From Cucumis sativus (Eukaryota; Streptophyta; Magnoliopsida; Cucurbitales; Cucurbitaceae), in contig NC_026658.2 of the NCBI RefSeq assembly GCF_000004075.3, forward strand, positions 4,774,001-4,838,000: a DNA stretch of 64,000 nt, given 5' to 3'. The translations under genes and the position numbers were made by a program. The stretch's first letter is position 1. Each line of letters starts with the position of its first letter. The notes beneath the pieces are model-generated. The model saw only the letters and a program-made list of their open reading frames with translations, was not told the DNA's origin and made no database searches. This document shows, one piece after another, positions 1-12,157 of this stretch.

Positions 1-3000
1 TAGTATACTAGACTCAAATGCTCACTAACAGACAGAACAAAAGTATCACATGGACACATTTGTGCTTTAGGTTATACCTTAAACCTCACTCTTGTTTGAT
101 CATTAAAATAATTCATTTTTACTATTTTTACAAGTCTCTGTAATTATTAGCCCAATTATAATAACAAAACTATTCTTCAATAACTATTTTAAACATACTA
201 TAGAGAATTTATCGACTTTGCTTTGTTTGTAAAAAATTTTTTTTTTGCTATATTTAATTATGCTAGTTTTTAAAAACCAAAAATCAACCTTTACCCAGTC
301 GATTGGTCAGTCAGATTTGAAATTTTTTAAAATCAATTCTTCTCGTTTTCCGACTGATCGACTTCAATTTGATTAGTTGGCTCGATTTTTCGATCTACCA
401 TAATCACCTCTACTGTTGGATAATTATTTCATTTAGAAAAAATAAAAACTAAACATAATTTATCTCCATTTCTTACACTAATTGACCTATTTAGTTGGTA
501 TATTAATTTGAATTTTAATAATAATTGTATATAGATTTGAATTTAAAAAATAAGAAGAAGAAAAACAAATAACTATGAATAGGGTATTTGTATTATAATG
601 CATGAATCCAAGGATCTCTGAATAAATAAAGAAAAGGGAGTGGGGAGCAAAAATAGACGCGTTTTTATTGGACAACAGCTTTTCCAAGTTGATGTCTAGC
701 GGCAGGAATTGTCTGCGGCGAATTTTAAATTAACCACAAAAGCCTCCACCTATGGGGCCCCTCTCCTCCTGATCACCGTCACTCACTACCTCTCCTTCAT
801 CACTTATCACCGCCGTCCACTTTCCTCTCCCCAAATCACTACCCTCCACGTCTGTACACACCATATTGCACTGCACCACATTCCTCCCGCAATTATATAT
901 AATCATCATATTTAAGATCCATAGTCACGCGTAATTTTAAAGATTAAAACCTAAATTTAAAATTAGACGAGGTTAATATCAATTAATTACAGATTATGAG
1001 AAAAATCAATTTTTACTGGGTGTATCAATTAAAGCTTCAAGTCTGAAAATTCTCACAAAATAGAACAAATAATTATTAGATATTTTATTAGTGCATTTTA
1101 GTGTTATAATATTTTTTTAGGGTCCATTTAATAATTGTTATGCCTTTCAAATCCATATATGTCTTTTATGAAACTTCTTATTATAGTTTTGATATTTCTT
1201 TAATCAATGTTTTAATTAAACCAATTATTTTAGTTTTGCAAAACCGACTTTAATTTTAAATATATTAACAAAAAATATAGAACATAACATATAAAATTTA
1301 AATGCTTCATTTAAGAGAAAAAAAAAGTTACTAAACTTGGAAAGAAGCTTAGTAGACAAACCCAGTAGCCTACTCTATTGCTCCCAACCTCTTATAGCCT
1401 GTCAATTCCATTTACAAAATTTGGAAATGTTTTTCATTTGCTTCAATAAATTGGCCAATGATCCATCAGTTTTCATGGTCCTCCTCTATGAATTAAAAAC
1501 AATTATTTTTTGTTCTTCAAACAAAAAAGAAAAAAGTATTAATACTTCATTCCCATGGATAGAATTTAGTTATTTTTTTCTCTTTTTTTGTTCAATTAAA
1601 ATCAGCTTTGTATTAATATGTGAAGTTCCTATTTATTTTGATGTGGTTGATCTATTTTTATATAGCAATATATATTTGTGGGATATGCTTATTAATTATA
1701 GTTTTCTAAAAGTAAATATGAAAATGACAAATTATAATTATTTTTCTTTTTAGGTTCAATTATCAATCAATGGATGATTTGAAAAGGGAAAGATCTTTCA
1801 AACAAACTAAAAAGGAAAGTAAAAATGTTATTTTACATGTCAATTATTGTACTCTTTTTAATTTGATTTCCTTTTTCCTATATAAGTTAGAAAATAACTA
1901 AATTTTGATAATAAAATAGTATATAACCAATTATAACATTGGCCGATTTCAATTATTATAGCTATTAACGAAAATATTACCAATTTTCTATTTATAAACG
2001 ATTCTAAATTAATAAAACACAAATTTCACTTATAAACATACCATATATTTAGATATGCATTTGAATTGTAAGTATAAATTAAGATATACTTTTATTTTGA
2101 CTGAATTATATCATAATTATTTACTTTTCACTGATCCTACCCAATGTATTTCCTTTAGTATATAATATATGGTTTGATTATTAAAATCTATAATTCAAAC
2201 TAATTATCTAACATGAATCAATGGTTTATTATTCATCCCCTATTGTCCTAGAAAACAAACATTATTTAACAGTGAATTAATAATTGCAGGTCCCTAAAAA
2301 TTGAAGTGTAAGAACTTACATGGTATTAGAATAATAGCGTGGCCCTAAATAATGATTTCATTAAGATTGCTTTTGCATGCTTCTATATAAAACACATTTA
2401 TTTTAGATAATTTAAATTTCAATTATACAATTTCCAAATTTTTAAAGCATTTATTTCCCACAACTATAAAATATACAATTTATTCACATAGTCATTCACG
2501 AGCTTCAACAACGGTGAAAGGTAAGTCTATTTTTATATAATGCACCATGACTTTTCTTCTTCACTAATTTTGTGATTCTTTTTTTAATTTTAATTTTTGC
2601 TTTTTTTTTTTATATATATATATTTTATTTGAATGTGTTATATCTACATATAGGTTAATTTATCTATTCTTCTAGTCAAGCAATGGTTTTTTTTAATCTA
2701 TATGTTTTGAATGTAAGGATTGTTTAGAAGTGATCTTCTAAACATTGACATTTTTGTCTATAAAAATGACAAAATATATAAATACTAATTTCCTAAGAGT
2801 AAATAGAAAAACAATATTAAAACAACATCAGTATAAGATGGACACTCGTTTATTTGTGATTGTTTACATTAGGGAACGTTAAGTAAATTATAACAAATTA
2901 TAGTGAAAAATATTTAGATTCATTTATGTACTTAATGAATTCACTTTTTCTCCGCAAGAGTATTGTAGAATACTATATTTGAGTGTTTAAAGTTAGCAGG

Positions 3001-4117
3001 TTCTTACTAATCTTATTTAATTGAATACGTTTAATTGTTATTAACTACTTTTCTACAAATAGTATTTGATTTGAACACTTTAAATAACTATAACTTCTTT
3101 CCATATTTTTTCATTTGCAAATAGTGGTAAATCCACAAAAATTATTGACAGAAGTTTTATAGTTTAGTCAAAATATATGGAGAGAAGTAGCTACTAAGTT
3201 AACCATAAATATCAAAGAATAAACAAAATTTTCTATATGTATTAAGAATTTAATAATATATATATATTATAAAGAAAATAAAGTTGAATGACTCGATCTC
3301 TAAACTTATACTAAATTTGTGGATGTTTGTAAAATTAGTTTTGTTTGAGTAATTGAATAGTAAGCATTAAAATTGTCCACAAGTATTTGGAATGATGAGG
3401 CAGTTATTTCTCCAATAAATAAAACAAAGCGTCCCGTGTATCCTTTAAAGTAAAAAGATTTCTTAAATTTGAATTCAATAAACTCTATATATAAAATTTG
3501 ATGAAGTTAACATCTTTTAGTATTTAATTTTTAAATATAGAAAAGAAGAAAAGGCAGTGCATAAGCTATAAGGTGGGCATCCATCCACCGAATAACTTCT
3601 CGTACTATTTCATTTTTCAAACATTTCACGCAGTAGGGCCCACTACGACAAGATTCGTCATTCCATTTCTTGTCAGTTGTTACCCCCGGGTCGGTTCGGG
3701 TCATAAAAACCTGTCTTCTTTTTTTTATATCTAACCCCACCCCTCTTTTCAACTTTTTTTCTTTCTTCCTTAAATTATATATATATATATATATATATAA
3801 TAGAATATATATTACGTTTTTTTTTTGTCAAACCTCTAGATTGTCTTCAGTAATTGCACAGATGTTAATGGAGTCCTATTGCTTTGACTTACGTAGAACT
3901 ATGCTTGATTTAACAAATTCTTTTAGTAGAACTATGTTTGATTAGTTGATTTAGCAATTTTGTAGTATCCTTTTTTAATTAACAATTGTTTATTTTAATT
4001 TGATTTGTTAATTGGGCTATTGGACTTGGAATAAGTGTCGAATCTCGGGTCCGATGCTCAAAATCCTAATGGTGTCTAAATATGAAAATGCTGTCATTAA
4101 CAATCACTGTAGTCTCC
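1..4117. other. Intergenic AT-rich region
   Basis: No gene can be supported here. The stretch is very AT-rich, with long A/T runs, and its open frames are short, lack recognisable motifs and cannot be joined by convincing splice sites. An (AT)n microsatellite lies at about 3776-3799. The last few hundred bases before the TATA box at 4118 presumably hold the upstream control region of the pectin acetylesterase gene. Confidence 0.6.
3776..3799. repeat. (AT)n microsatellite
   Basis: About 12 uninterrupted AT dinucleotides lie roughly 320 bp upstream of the TATA box of the pectin acetylesterase gene. Confidence 0.9.
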
Positions 4118-4125
4118 TATATAAA
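4118..4125 (+). promoter_or_regulatory. TATA box of the pectin acetylesterase gene
   Basis: TATATAAA lies about 670 bp upstream of the ATG at 4785. That distance fits if the 5'UTR contains an intron from about 4274 (GAG|GTATTT) to 4777 (TATGCAG|GAAG), leaving a short leader that ends just before the ATG. A CT-rich tract sits at 4399-4416 inside this leader intron. Confidence 0.6.
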
Positions 4126-4784
4126 ACTTAACACACATTTCAATTTATCAGAACCAACAAACGAATCGGCCCCCATTTTCCCCTTTTACGTTCGAAGATC
4201 CTTCAAAACCAAGAAAAAATAAAACCCATTTCATTCCCCATAGCTAACTTTTCATCTTCACTTTCTGCTTGAGGTATTTTTAGCAAACTTTTCCTCTTCT
4301 GCTTCCCTTTTTTTTCTTCTTCTTTTGATAAATGCTGCTTGGTTCTTCTTGTTTCCAGTCACTATTTTCCCTTACACATGTGGGTTTTCTTTCTTGGGCT
4401 CTCTCTCTCTCTCTCTTTTTTCCTCTTATTTGTTAAGCTATCTCTTGTGTTGTCTTAAATATATGTAAGTTCCTTTTGTGAATTTAGTATGTGATTATGT
4501 TGTATCTTATGGTTTCTCTTCTTTCTTGTCTCTTCGTCTGTGCTTTGCGTGTTTGTAATTTATTGATTTTTCAAGAGATTTCTTGCTTGTTGTTGTTTTA
4601 GTCCATTTGGGTTGCTTGTTAATTAAGCAAACAAGTTGAATCTATTTTTAGATTTCAAATCTTCCATTAAAAATGGTGTCATGTTTTTGTTAGTTAACAA
4701 TTTTGTGGACTTTTGATTGTAACTGTTATTGCTTACCTGTTTTTGTTTGTGAATGGCTATTGGTTTTATGTATGCAGGAAGAAG

Positions 4785-7312
4785 ATGGGGAGTGAAAAGT
4801 TTGGGCTATGGCTATTTTTTGTTGCTTCTGTACAGTTTTTCCTTAAAGCACAGTGTATTAATGTAGGAATTACTTATGTTCAAGATGCTGTTATCAAAGG
4901 AGCTGGTAAGAAACTCGAGCATCTCGACTGACTCGAATGTTTGATTTAGTGATTTAAATCAAGTGCCTTCTCTTGAATTCACTTTTAATTTCATTAAGAA
5001 AATCTTGAGGAGATTTAGTTTTGTGATTTATGAACAACCGTGCAGTTTGTTTGGATGGAAGTCCTCCAGCTTATCACTTCAGCGACGGGTTTGGCTCTGG
5101 GATCAATAATTGGTTGATTCAACTCGAGGTTTGTTCTTTCTCTTACACATGAAGTAATGAAGCCCTCTGTAGAAGTAAAATGAACTGAATTAATTGCCAT
5201 ATTGGAAGAAGCAGGAGAAACTTTGTGCAAGTTTTTCGTAAAACAAAACATTTGAATGAAGTTATAATAAGCTTTTAACTTTGAATTCTTTGGCAAGTGT
5301 AGTTGAAACAGGTTTCGACAAATTCGGTTCAAGAATATAGTAAATACTAATCGACTGATTGTTTGTTATGCTAATTTTAACTTCATATCATTCATAGGGA
5401 GGAGGCTGGTGCAACAATGTCACAACTTGCCTCCAACGCAGGGACACTCGTTTAGGATCGTCTAAGAAAATGGTAACCCAGCTTGCGTTCTCGGGAATTT
5501 TGAGCAATAAACCGCAATTCAATCCAGGTATGGCTTTGGATGAACAATATGATTTTATTTGTTCGCTTCTACTTCAAATGAACGCTGTTTAGTGTTTAAT
5601 GAATAACTATAACAACAATACTTTCATGCCTCAGATTTCTATAACTGGAACAGAATCAAGGTTCGATACTGTGATGGATCTTCTTTTACTGGAGACGTTG
5701 AAGCCGTTGATTCTGTAAGTCCCAATTGTTTTAAGATTTGAAAGTTTAGATTCCTTTACTGACCAACATGGTTAGAATAAATGAACTCCATCATTCCTTT
5801 GCGTTTCTGAAAAGTGATGATACCTTGGATCAGGCTACCAATCTCCATTTCAGGGGAGCAAGAGTTTTTCGTGCCATCATCGATAACCTACTCGCCAAGG
5901 GAATGAAGAATGCAAAAAACGTATGAACTGAACTTTCTTTTTTGTTACTACGCATCATAATCTATATAGGTACCCCTCTCACAGATCTAACCCGATGTTG
6001 CTAATGCAGGCTATTCTCTCGGGTTGCTCAGCGGGTGGATTAAGTTCCATTTTGCATTGTGATAACTTTAAATCTCTACTTCCTCCTACTACTAAAGTGA
6101 AGTGCCTCTCAGATGCAGGATACTTCATCAACGCGTAAGCTCAAATCGTTTGTTTTATCTCAGCTTTCTACGTTCCTGTTGGTACATCTTTCCTCTGTTG
6201 ATCTAATGTAATAATGATAAATACCAGGAAAGACGTCTCTGGAGCACAACACATCGAAGGCTTCTACAGCGATGTAGTTACCACCCATGTATGCTTCTCT
6301 CAACTATCTCTCTCACATTTTTACATGGATATAAGTACATGTAGTTCATATTTTGTCGACAAAGAATTTTCTTATGAGCAAAAATATTGCCATGCTTTCT
6401 CAAAATTGTTCAGGGTTCTGCCAAGAACTTGCCTATATCATGCACGTCAAAAATGAAACCTGAGATGGTAAGTTGTACAAGTTCTCGATTTCATTGCTTC
6501 TCAAGCACTCCCTTCGGCATTCCGGGATATGTATTAATGCTTCTCAAGCAAATTTCTGCAGTGTTTCTTTCCTCAAAATGTGGTTCAGCTCATTCAGACT
6601 CCAATATTTCTTGTAAACGCAGCTTATGACTCATGGCAGGTTAGAAAAATCAACACTTCTTAATTCTAGCCCATCTAAAAACATGTAAAGCTTTCAAATT
6701 TTGAAATCAATAGTTTTCTGAGCTGTCATGTTACTGAATCCATCCAGATAAAGAACATACTGGCACCTGGTGTTGCTGATCCACACGGTACTTGGCACGA
6801 ATGCAAGCTCGACATCAAAAACTGCTCACCAATTCAGCTTCGTACTATGCAGGGTAAGAGATTCAAACTCTGCAGTCTTCGTACTGTTGGAAAGTGCTGT
6901 ATTCTAATCTTTCTTGTTTTGATTTAGACTTCAGGGTTCAGTTTTTGAGTGCATTGAATGGGGTTGGAAGTTCTTTATCAAGAGGATTGTTCATAGATTC
7001 TTGCTATGCCCACTGCCAAACCGAAATGCAGGAGACGTGGTTACGAACGGACTCTCCCGTGCTGAGTAAGACGGTAAGCACACATCAGTTATCAATCAAT
7101 CACATCTCAAGTTATTACAGGAAACATGAATGTGGTTTCCTTGGTTCTTCAAAGTACTAACTCTCTTCTCAAATCCGAAAATGCAGACCATTGCAAAGGC
7201 AGTTGGAGACTGGTTTTTCGATAGGGCTCCGTTCCAGAAGATCGATTGTCCTTACCCGTGCAACCCGACTTGCCACAACCGCATCTTCGAAGCAAAAGAC
7301 CACCTCGAATAA
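4785..7312 (+). CDS. Pectin acetylesterase (CE13, plant PAE family)
   Basis: Twelve coding exons: 4785-4905, 5046-5128, 5398-5527, 5635-5714, 5834-5920, 6010-6134, 6228-6288, 6414-6467, 6562-6639, 6748-6853, 6928-7073 and 7187-7312. Together they give 1197 bp and 398 residues, the usual size for plant PAEs. Residues 1-24 form a hydrophobic signal peptide, so the enzyme should be secreted to the cell wall, where the family removes acetyl groups from pectin. The nucleophile is Ser174 in the GCSAGG motif. By analogy with Notum-type esterases, Asp270 (NAAYDSW) and His337 (CYAHC) complete the triad. The oxyanion-region LEGGGWCNN motif is present, as are many cysteines typical of the family. All junctions are GT-AG and keep frame. 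The ATG follows a probable 5'UTR intron at 4274-4777. No break is seen, so it looks functional. The exact PAE paralogue cannot be named. Confidence 0.95.
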
Positions 7313-8238
7313 GGGGTTTGGTATATCACCACAGTTACGTTATAGTTTACGATTGAAAAAATATAGTAATTTGAATGCAATTTATGAGAAAAATGTAGAG
7401 GGGAATCATCATTCATCTAAGTGCTTGGAAATAAGAAACGAAGGCCATTGCTGCACCAACCGCAGGGTGTCTTCTTTTACCATTGTTTAAATTCGCTATT
7501 GGCTTATCATTTACCTTATTGTTGAAAATTAAACATACTTCCATTTAATGTATATTTCCCTTCGGAAATCTATTACCTTTTATCGCAATAATATCTTTTA
7601 CCCCTTGTAGATTTCTATTATACCAAGATTAATATCACTTGATATGTGATGATTTTCTTTCGAGCATTTAAAATTTGACCTCGTAATCTTAAAACCTTTA
7701 TAAGCCAAGTAAAATTTGAAAAGTTGACGTATGGGACAAATGTACTTTGACAATGTTGAAAGTGGAATAGAACAAATTTATGCTAATTGAGTTACGTTCA
7801 TTTATTTTAATAAAAGACATGTTCATGTTAGTGACATTTAATGATTAATATGGAATGAGGAGTACATAACTAATTATCTTACTCATTCAAATTATCTTTA
7901 GCTCATAATTTTTTCTAGTTATGATGATATTTTTTTTTGTAATTTGAACTAAAAAATGTCTTAATTTATTTTATTTTAAATAACAAAATTACGTTAGATA
8001 CAAGTAAAATTTGGTTATACTAGTAAATAAATTGACTCAATTTGCTATATTTCAATCCCTAAAAAATCTCTTCAATATTTATATAATGAATGTAGATGAA
8101 ATTGAAAGAGGATTTTTTTTTTTTAATGTAAAATTCAACCTTCAAAAAGATTATATTTAATAATGGAAATAAATTTGGTAGACACGAGATTGAAAGCTAA
8201 CAAATGTAAATTCACTAAACAATCCAAAAGTTTATGGC
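7313..8238. other. Intergenic, PAE 3'UTR plus spacer
   Basis: The first 150-250 bp should be the 3'UTR of the pectin acetylesterase gene. The rest is AT-rich spacer with no supported gene. One short frame at 7191-7490 only overlaps the last PAE exon in another frame. Confidence 0.6.
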
Positions 8239-8246
8239 TATAAATA
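8239..8246 (+). promoter_or_regulatory. TATA box of the 147-residue unknown gene
   Basis: TATAAATA lies about 140 bp upstream of the ATG at 8378, a normal plant promoter spacing with a leader of roughly 100 nt. Confidence 0.55.
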
Positions 8247-8377
8247 CATTTTAAACTCACTGGTTCAATTTAGAAGTTTTCACTATTCAGCTATTTACGA
8301 TTTCCAAGTTCTTTGCTAGAGCTCAGCTCACTGGTTCATTTCCATGGAAGCTTAGACGCCCATTAGGTTTTGCTTAA

Positions 8378-11300
8378 ATGGATTGGGCATTCGTCCACAA
8401 AGCTTGGGACAAATGGGCTTCCGGCAGCATTGGCACCTTCGGTAACTAACGCCGACCCACCACCATTTTCAATTCGTCCATATCCTCAAAAACGATTTCA
8501 ATGGATATTTGTTTGTTTATCGTAGGTCAGCCATTGAAAGCTGCTCTGTTGATTAATTATGACCCAACTGGGCCTTCCCGCTTGCTTTCAACCATGTAAG
8601 CTCTCTTCGTTCCCCTTTGAATACGCTCATTGCTCGCAATTTCATTTGTTCATTCTTGAATGTGTAGGGTTCTTGGCGATTGATATTACTGTACAGTTCA
8701 CTTTCGAATATTTTGTTTTATTGAGATTAAACAATCGTCAAATTTAACTTGCATATTTTACAATGATTTTTTTTTTTTTTAAATTTCCAAGTAGTTCATC
8801 GTTCCCTAAGTTAGATTTATTACGCCCATTCCAATGTGTTTCATAGTTTTATAAGTTCTAGTCGCGTAGTTGTTCAAGTGCAGATTTCGGATCATAGGTT
8901 AGGGCAGGAACTTTCTGACGGGCTAGAAATGGATTATTTGAGCTCTAATTTTTTGGATTTGGTTGTGCATTAACTGTTAAGCTTGTTGTGACTGTTCTAT
9001 AATCGGATATTTAGTTTCCAGTTCACCTTTACTTTCACTACTTGTTTATGGAGGACAAGATTCACAAGAGACTCATTTTTCTGGAAGTTGGATGTTTGGA
9101 TATTAGTTTGGTTAATTGTTAATCACATCCATTTTAATAATGAGTTTGTTTTAGGTTTTCTGTCTTGGGAAATTGAAGCTTATAAAAACTCCGAATTTGC
9201 GTAATATACCTTTTTCTTTAGCTTTGAAAACTGAAGGACATGTTTAACAATAAGACTTAGAACTCAACCACAACAGCTCCAAAACCAATTTGATCTCAAC
9301 CCCTAAGATTGACTAGATTATTTAGTTAATCAAATGAACCAAGGCTTGGATAAAGCTTGAAACTCTCTTCAACTCTTGATCTTCAAAGCACCCCATAAGT
9401 AAGATAGATCCATTCTCACTTGAATGCTCCAAATATCTATGCATACTATCACAATAACATATTGATATAAAGCTTTATATAGCATCAAAATTAAACTTCA
9501 GATATTCTATGGCCCATTTCAAGAGCTGTAGCCCTCACACTTTGTGACTATAATTAGCCATGATTTAAATATAACATAAAAAGGCAAAGAAAATGACTTA
9601 AAACTGAAAATACATTTGATAAACACCATAAATCCGAAATTCTTTGTCTTTTAATCAACGAACCACAAATTTGTAACCATCCAAGAGTTATGAAGTCCTG
9701 CGTGAAGTCTTTGTTCCTAAAATGCAACTTCTTTTGATTGTAAATTTGGATATGGCTTATCTTCAAGTTCATATGATACGATTAAGATTCCTCCATTCGC
9801 ATTATTTGAAAAATAGATTGGAAATAGAGAAAAATATTGGTAAATAATTGTAATTTCTAAAAACAAACCCCCCCCCCCAAAAAAAGTTATCAAATGGGGC
9901 TTAACTTAACGTTTAATGTTTTATGTTTCCCGCTTTTGGTCTCTTCTCAAAATCTGCCTCTTGAGTATGCGTGTAGGAGGCTGAAGGCCCAGGTTTGGCG
10001 CCTCACAAATAAGGCATGCCTAAGGTGCTCGCCTTTCGTGAAGCCCCAAGGCTCAAAGCCCTATGCCTTGGGGCTTTTTTTTAATTAATAAAAATAGCAA
10101 TAATTAGTTCAAGGCAAGGCTCACGAACAAAATAAGGCATGCCCAGGGCGCCCGCCTTTTGTGAAGCCCCAAGGCTCAAAGCCCCAAGGCTCAAAGCCCC
10201 ACGCCTTGGTGCTTTTTCATTATTTTTAGAAGTAATAATAATTAGGGATTGCACTTATTCATTAACTAAAAAGACAAATTTACTAAGCCTAGATGCAATA
10301 TTTCTTGTGTTTAGGGGTCCTTTTTCATATTTTCACCTCAAGTATGTTTTCCCTTTTTAATGTAGTACTTGTATGCATAGTGCCCCTACAAATAAAAAAG
10401 AGCCACACTTTTTTCACGTCTTGTGCATAAGCCCTAGAAGACGATTGTGCTTTCATTGCTTCTTGAGCTTTAATGAACACTGTGAAGATGAACATGAAGC
10501 ATCCCTATTTAGGTTGGTGGGGTCATTTTGCATTAGTGTTCTTGTGTCTAAGCTTTTACTTTCAATTATTCTTCTCTATGTTTTTTCAGGATGCATTTAT
10601 TTGTTTAAACTATTTTAATCGTCAAGGTGGTTATAAGTTAAATTATCTCTGTTTTTCTCTAATCCAACCTCTATCTTAGAAAGATGAACCTTGTGGCTGT
10701 GATTTTCTCTGTGTATTTGTTTTCATTTTAACCTGTTTTGGAAGCTCAAGTGTTTGTTGAATGTTTATTGTTTGGCCTTCAGTGCAGAACAAGAAGGAAT
10801 ATTGCTTAATCCCATAGAACTGAATCAGTTTGTCGATTTCATCAAACGTGACAAACCCCAAAATGAGAGTTTCAGCATTGGCTTAAATCAATGTAAGCAT
10901 TCTTATAGGCAACAAAATTTAAAAGAAAAAATAAAAAAATAAGGGCCAGCAGTCAAATCAACCTGTTTGCTTCAGAATATTGTGATTGTTGTCCTGTTAC
11001 AGTTTCTTGTCTAGCTGTTTTATTTTCTAAAATGAAAATCTCATTGGGAACTTCTTTTCTGCTTTTCATTTAGGAAAATTATTTTAAATGACAAAAGTTC
11101 TAAAAATATTTACAAATATAGCAAAATATCACAATCTATCTGTGATAGACCTCGACAGATTGTAATATTTTGCTGTATTTTGTAAATATCTTGGTTCATT
11201 CCATTTGAAAATAGCTCATTATTCTTTTCATAAAGCAAGTTAATTTAAGATTAGTTAAGGTTACATTATGTTAGTTGATGTCATCCTTGAAAAATGGCCA

Positions 11301-12157
11301 ATGCCATAGGCTCGTGTGTATAAAGGTATAAATTCTTTTCAGAAAGAAGAAAGTGTAATAATAATAATATCTTAAGGACGAGGGCAGGATAAAATATTCT
11401 CTGTTAAGTCAAAAGGAATTGCAAAAAGAAAAAAGAAAGAAAAACCTCAAAGTGAGTTTGGATTACAGAAGAATAAAGCCTATAGGGAAGTGTGGATACT
11501 CTAGAGATAAAAGATTATCTAAAAATCAAGAACACCAGAACATTTCTGATATCAACTCTGCTTTTCTATCTTTACCTTTAAAGTTGGGATGGGTTCTTTT
11601 AATATAATATTCTTGTGAAATAGCAACCACACATAATGGACGAAAGGGCTTTTACAAAAAGAAACTGTATAACAAAAATTAGCTTTGCAATTGCTTCCTG
11701 TAATTCATGCTGTATTGTTTACAATCTATATATATAGTTTAGTTTTGATCCGGGCGAATCTTACCTTGATGGAACTTTATTTCAGACATAATGACATCAG
11801 TTCATGAGAATTGGTTTTGTGCAAGGTGCATGAACACTATAAAGCATGCTGGTGAAGGTGTTATTATAGTGCAGACAACGGCATTTATTTTGATTGCTAT
11901 GTAAGTATAGCTTACTGCTCTAACTGCTTTGTTTTTTCCACTTATCCAGCTATTTGTTAAGTTTTCTTGCACAGTAGAGAATCGATAGAATTCGTAGTAT
12001 CTTCAGCCAGAAGATCCTCATATGTGTTATTACTATTTTTTTTTTTTAAAAAAGTTATCTTAATCTTTATAGGTATGATGGTTCAATCGCAGCAGCATCT
12101 CGGGCGATGGCAGCAGCCGATCAGTTATCGTGGGTATTAGCCAGGAAAAATTTCTAG
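8378..12157 (+). CDS. Conserved-looking plant protein of unknown function, profilin-like layout
   Basis: Five exons join in frame: 8378-8441, 8526-8595, 10783-10892, 11786-11900 and 12073-12157 (444 bp, 147 residues). Split codons at the junctions restore a continuous, gene-like protein. I do not recognise a named family. What can be seen: Trp3 near the N terminus; an acidic-helix region around LLNPIELNQFVDF; a CxxC pair (Cys93, Cys96) in WFCARC; a strand-rich hydrophobic segment GEGVIIVQTTAFILIAMYDG; and an Ala-rich C-terminal helix. There is no signal peptide or clear transmembrane helix, so a small cytosolic protein is likely. The order of elements (N-terminal MxW helix, PxE helix, strands ending in a YD/YE turn, C-terminal helix) resembles profilin. 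That is inference from pattern only, and a longin or roadblock-like fold is an alternative. Intron 2 (about 2.2 kb) and intron 3 hold repeats. Confidence 0.75.
10008..10218. repeat. GC-rich imperfect direct repeat with internal hairpin
   Basis: Two related blocks, 10008-10082 and 10131-10218, share an AATAAGGCATGCC start, a GTGAAGCCCCAAGGCTC core and a GCCTTGG-GCTTTTT end. Each contains an inverted repeat, perfect over 12 bp in the first block (AAGCCCCAAGGC against GCCTTGGGGCTT). The second block carries an extra 15-bp tandem copy of AAGGCTCAAAGCCCC. The blocks stand out as GC-rich islands in a very AT-rich intron 2. They look like a transposon-derived repeat, but I cannot name the family. 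Confidence 0.75.
11073..11223. mobile_element. Hairpin MITE-like element in intron 3
   Basis: A long imperfect palindrome. The inner arms, 11106-11137 and 11157-11189, match almost throughout (ATTTACAAATATAGCAAAAT on the left, its near complement on the right), around a short loop containing GTGATAGAC. Outer arms extend the similarity to about 11073 and 11223. No transposase is encoded, so it would be a non-autonomous element. I could not define a target-site duplication. Confidence 0.6.
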
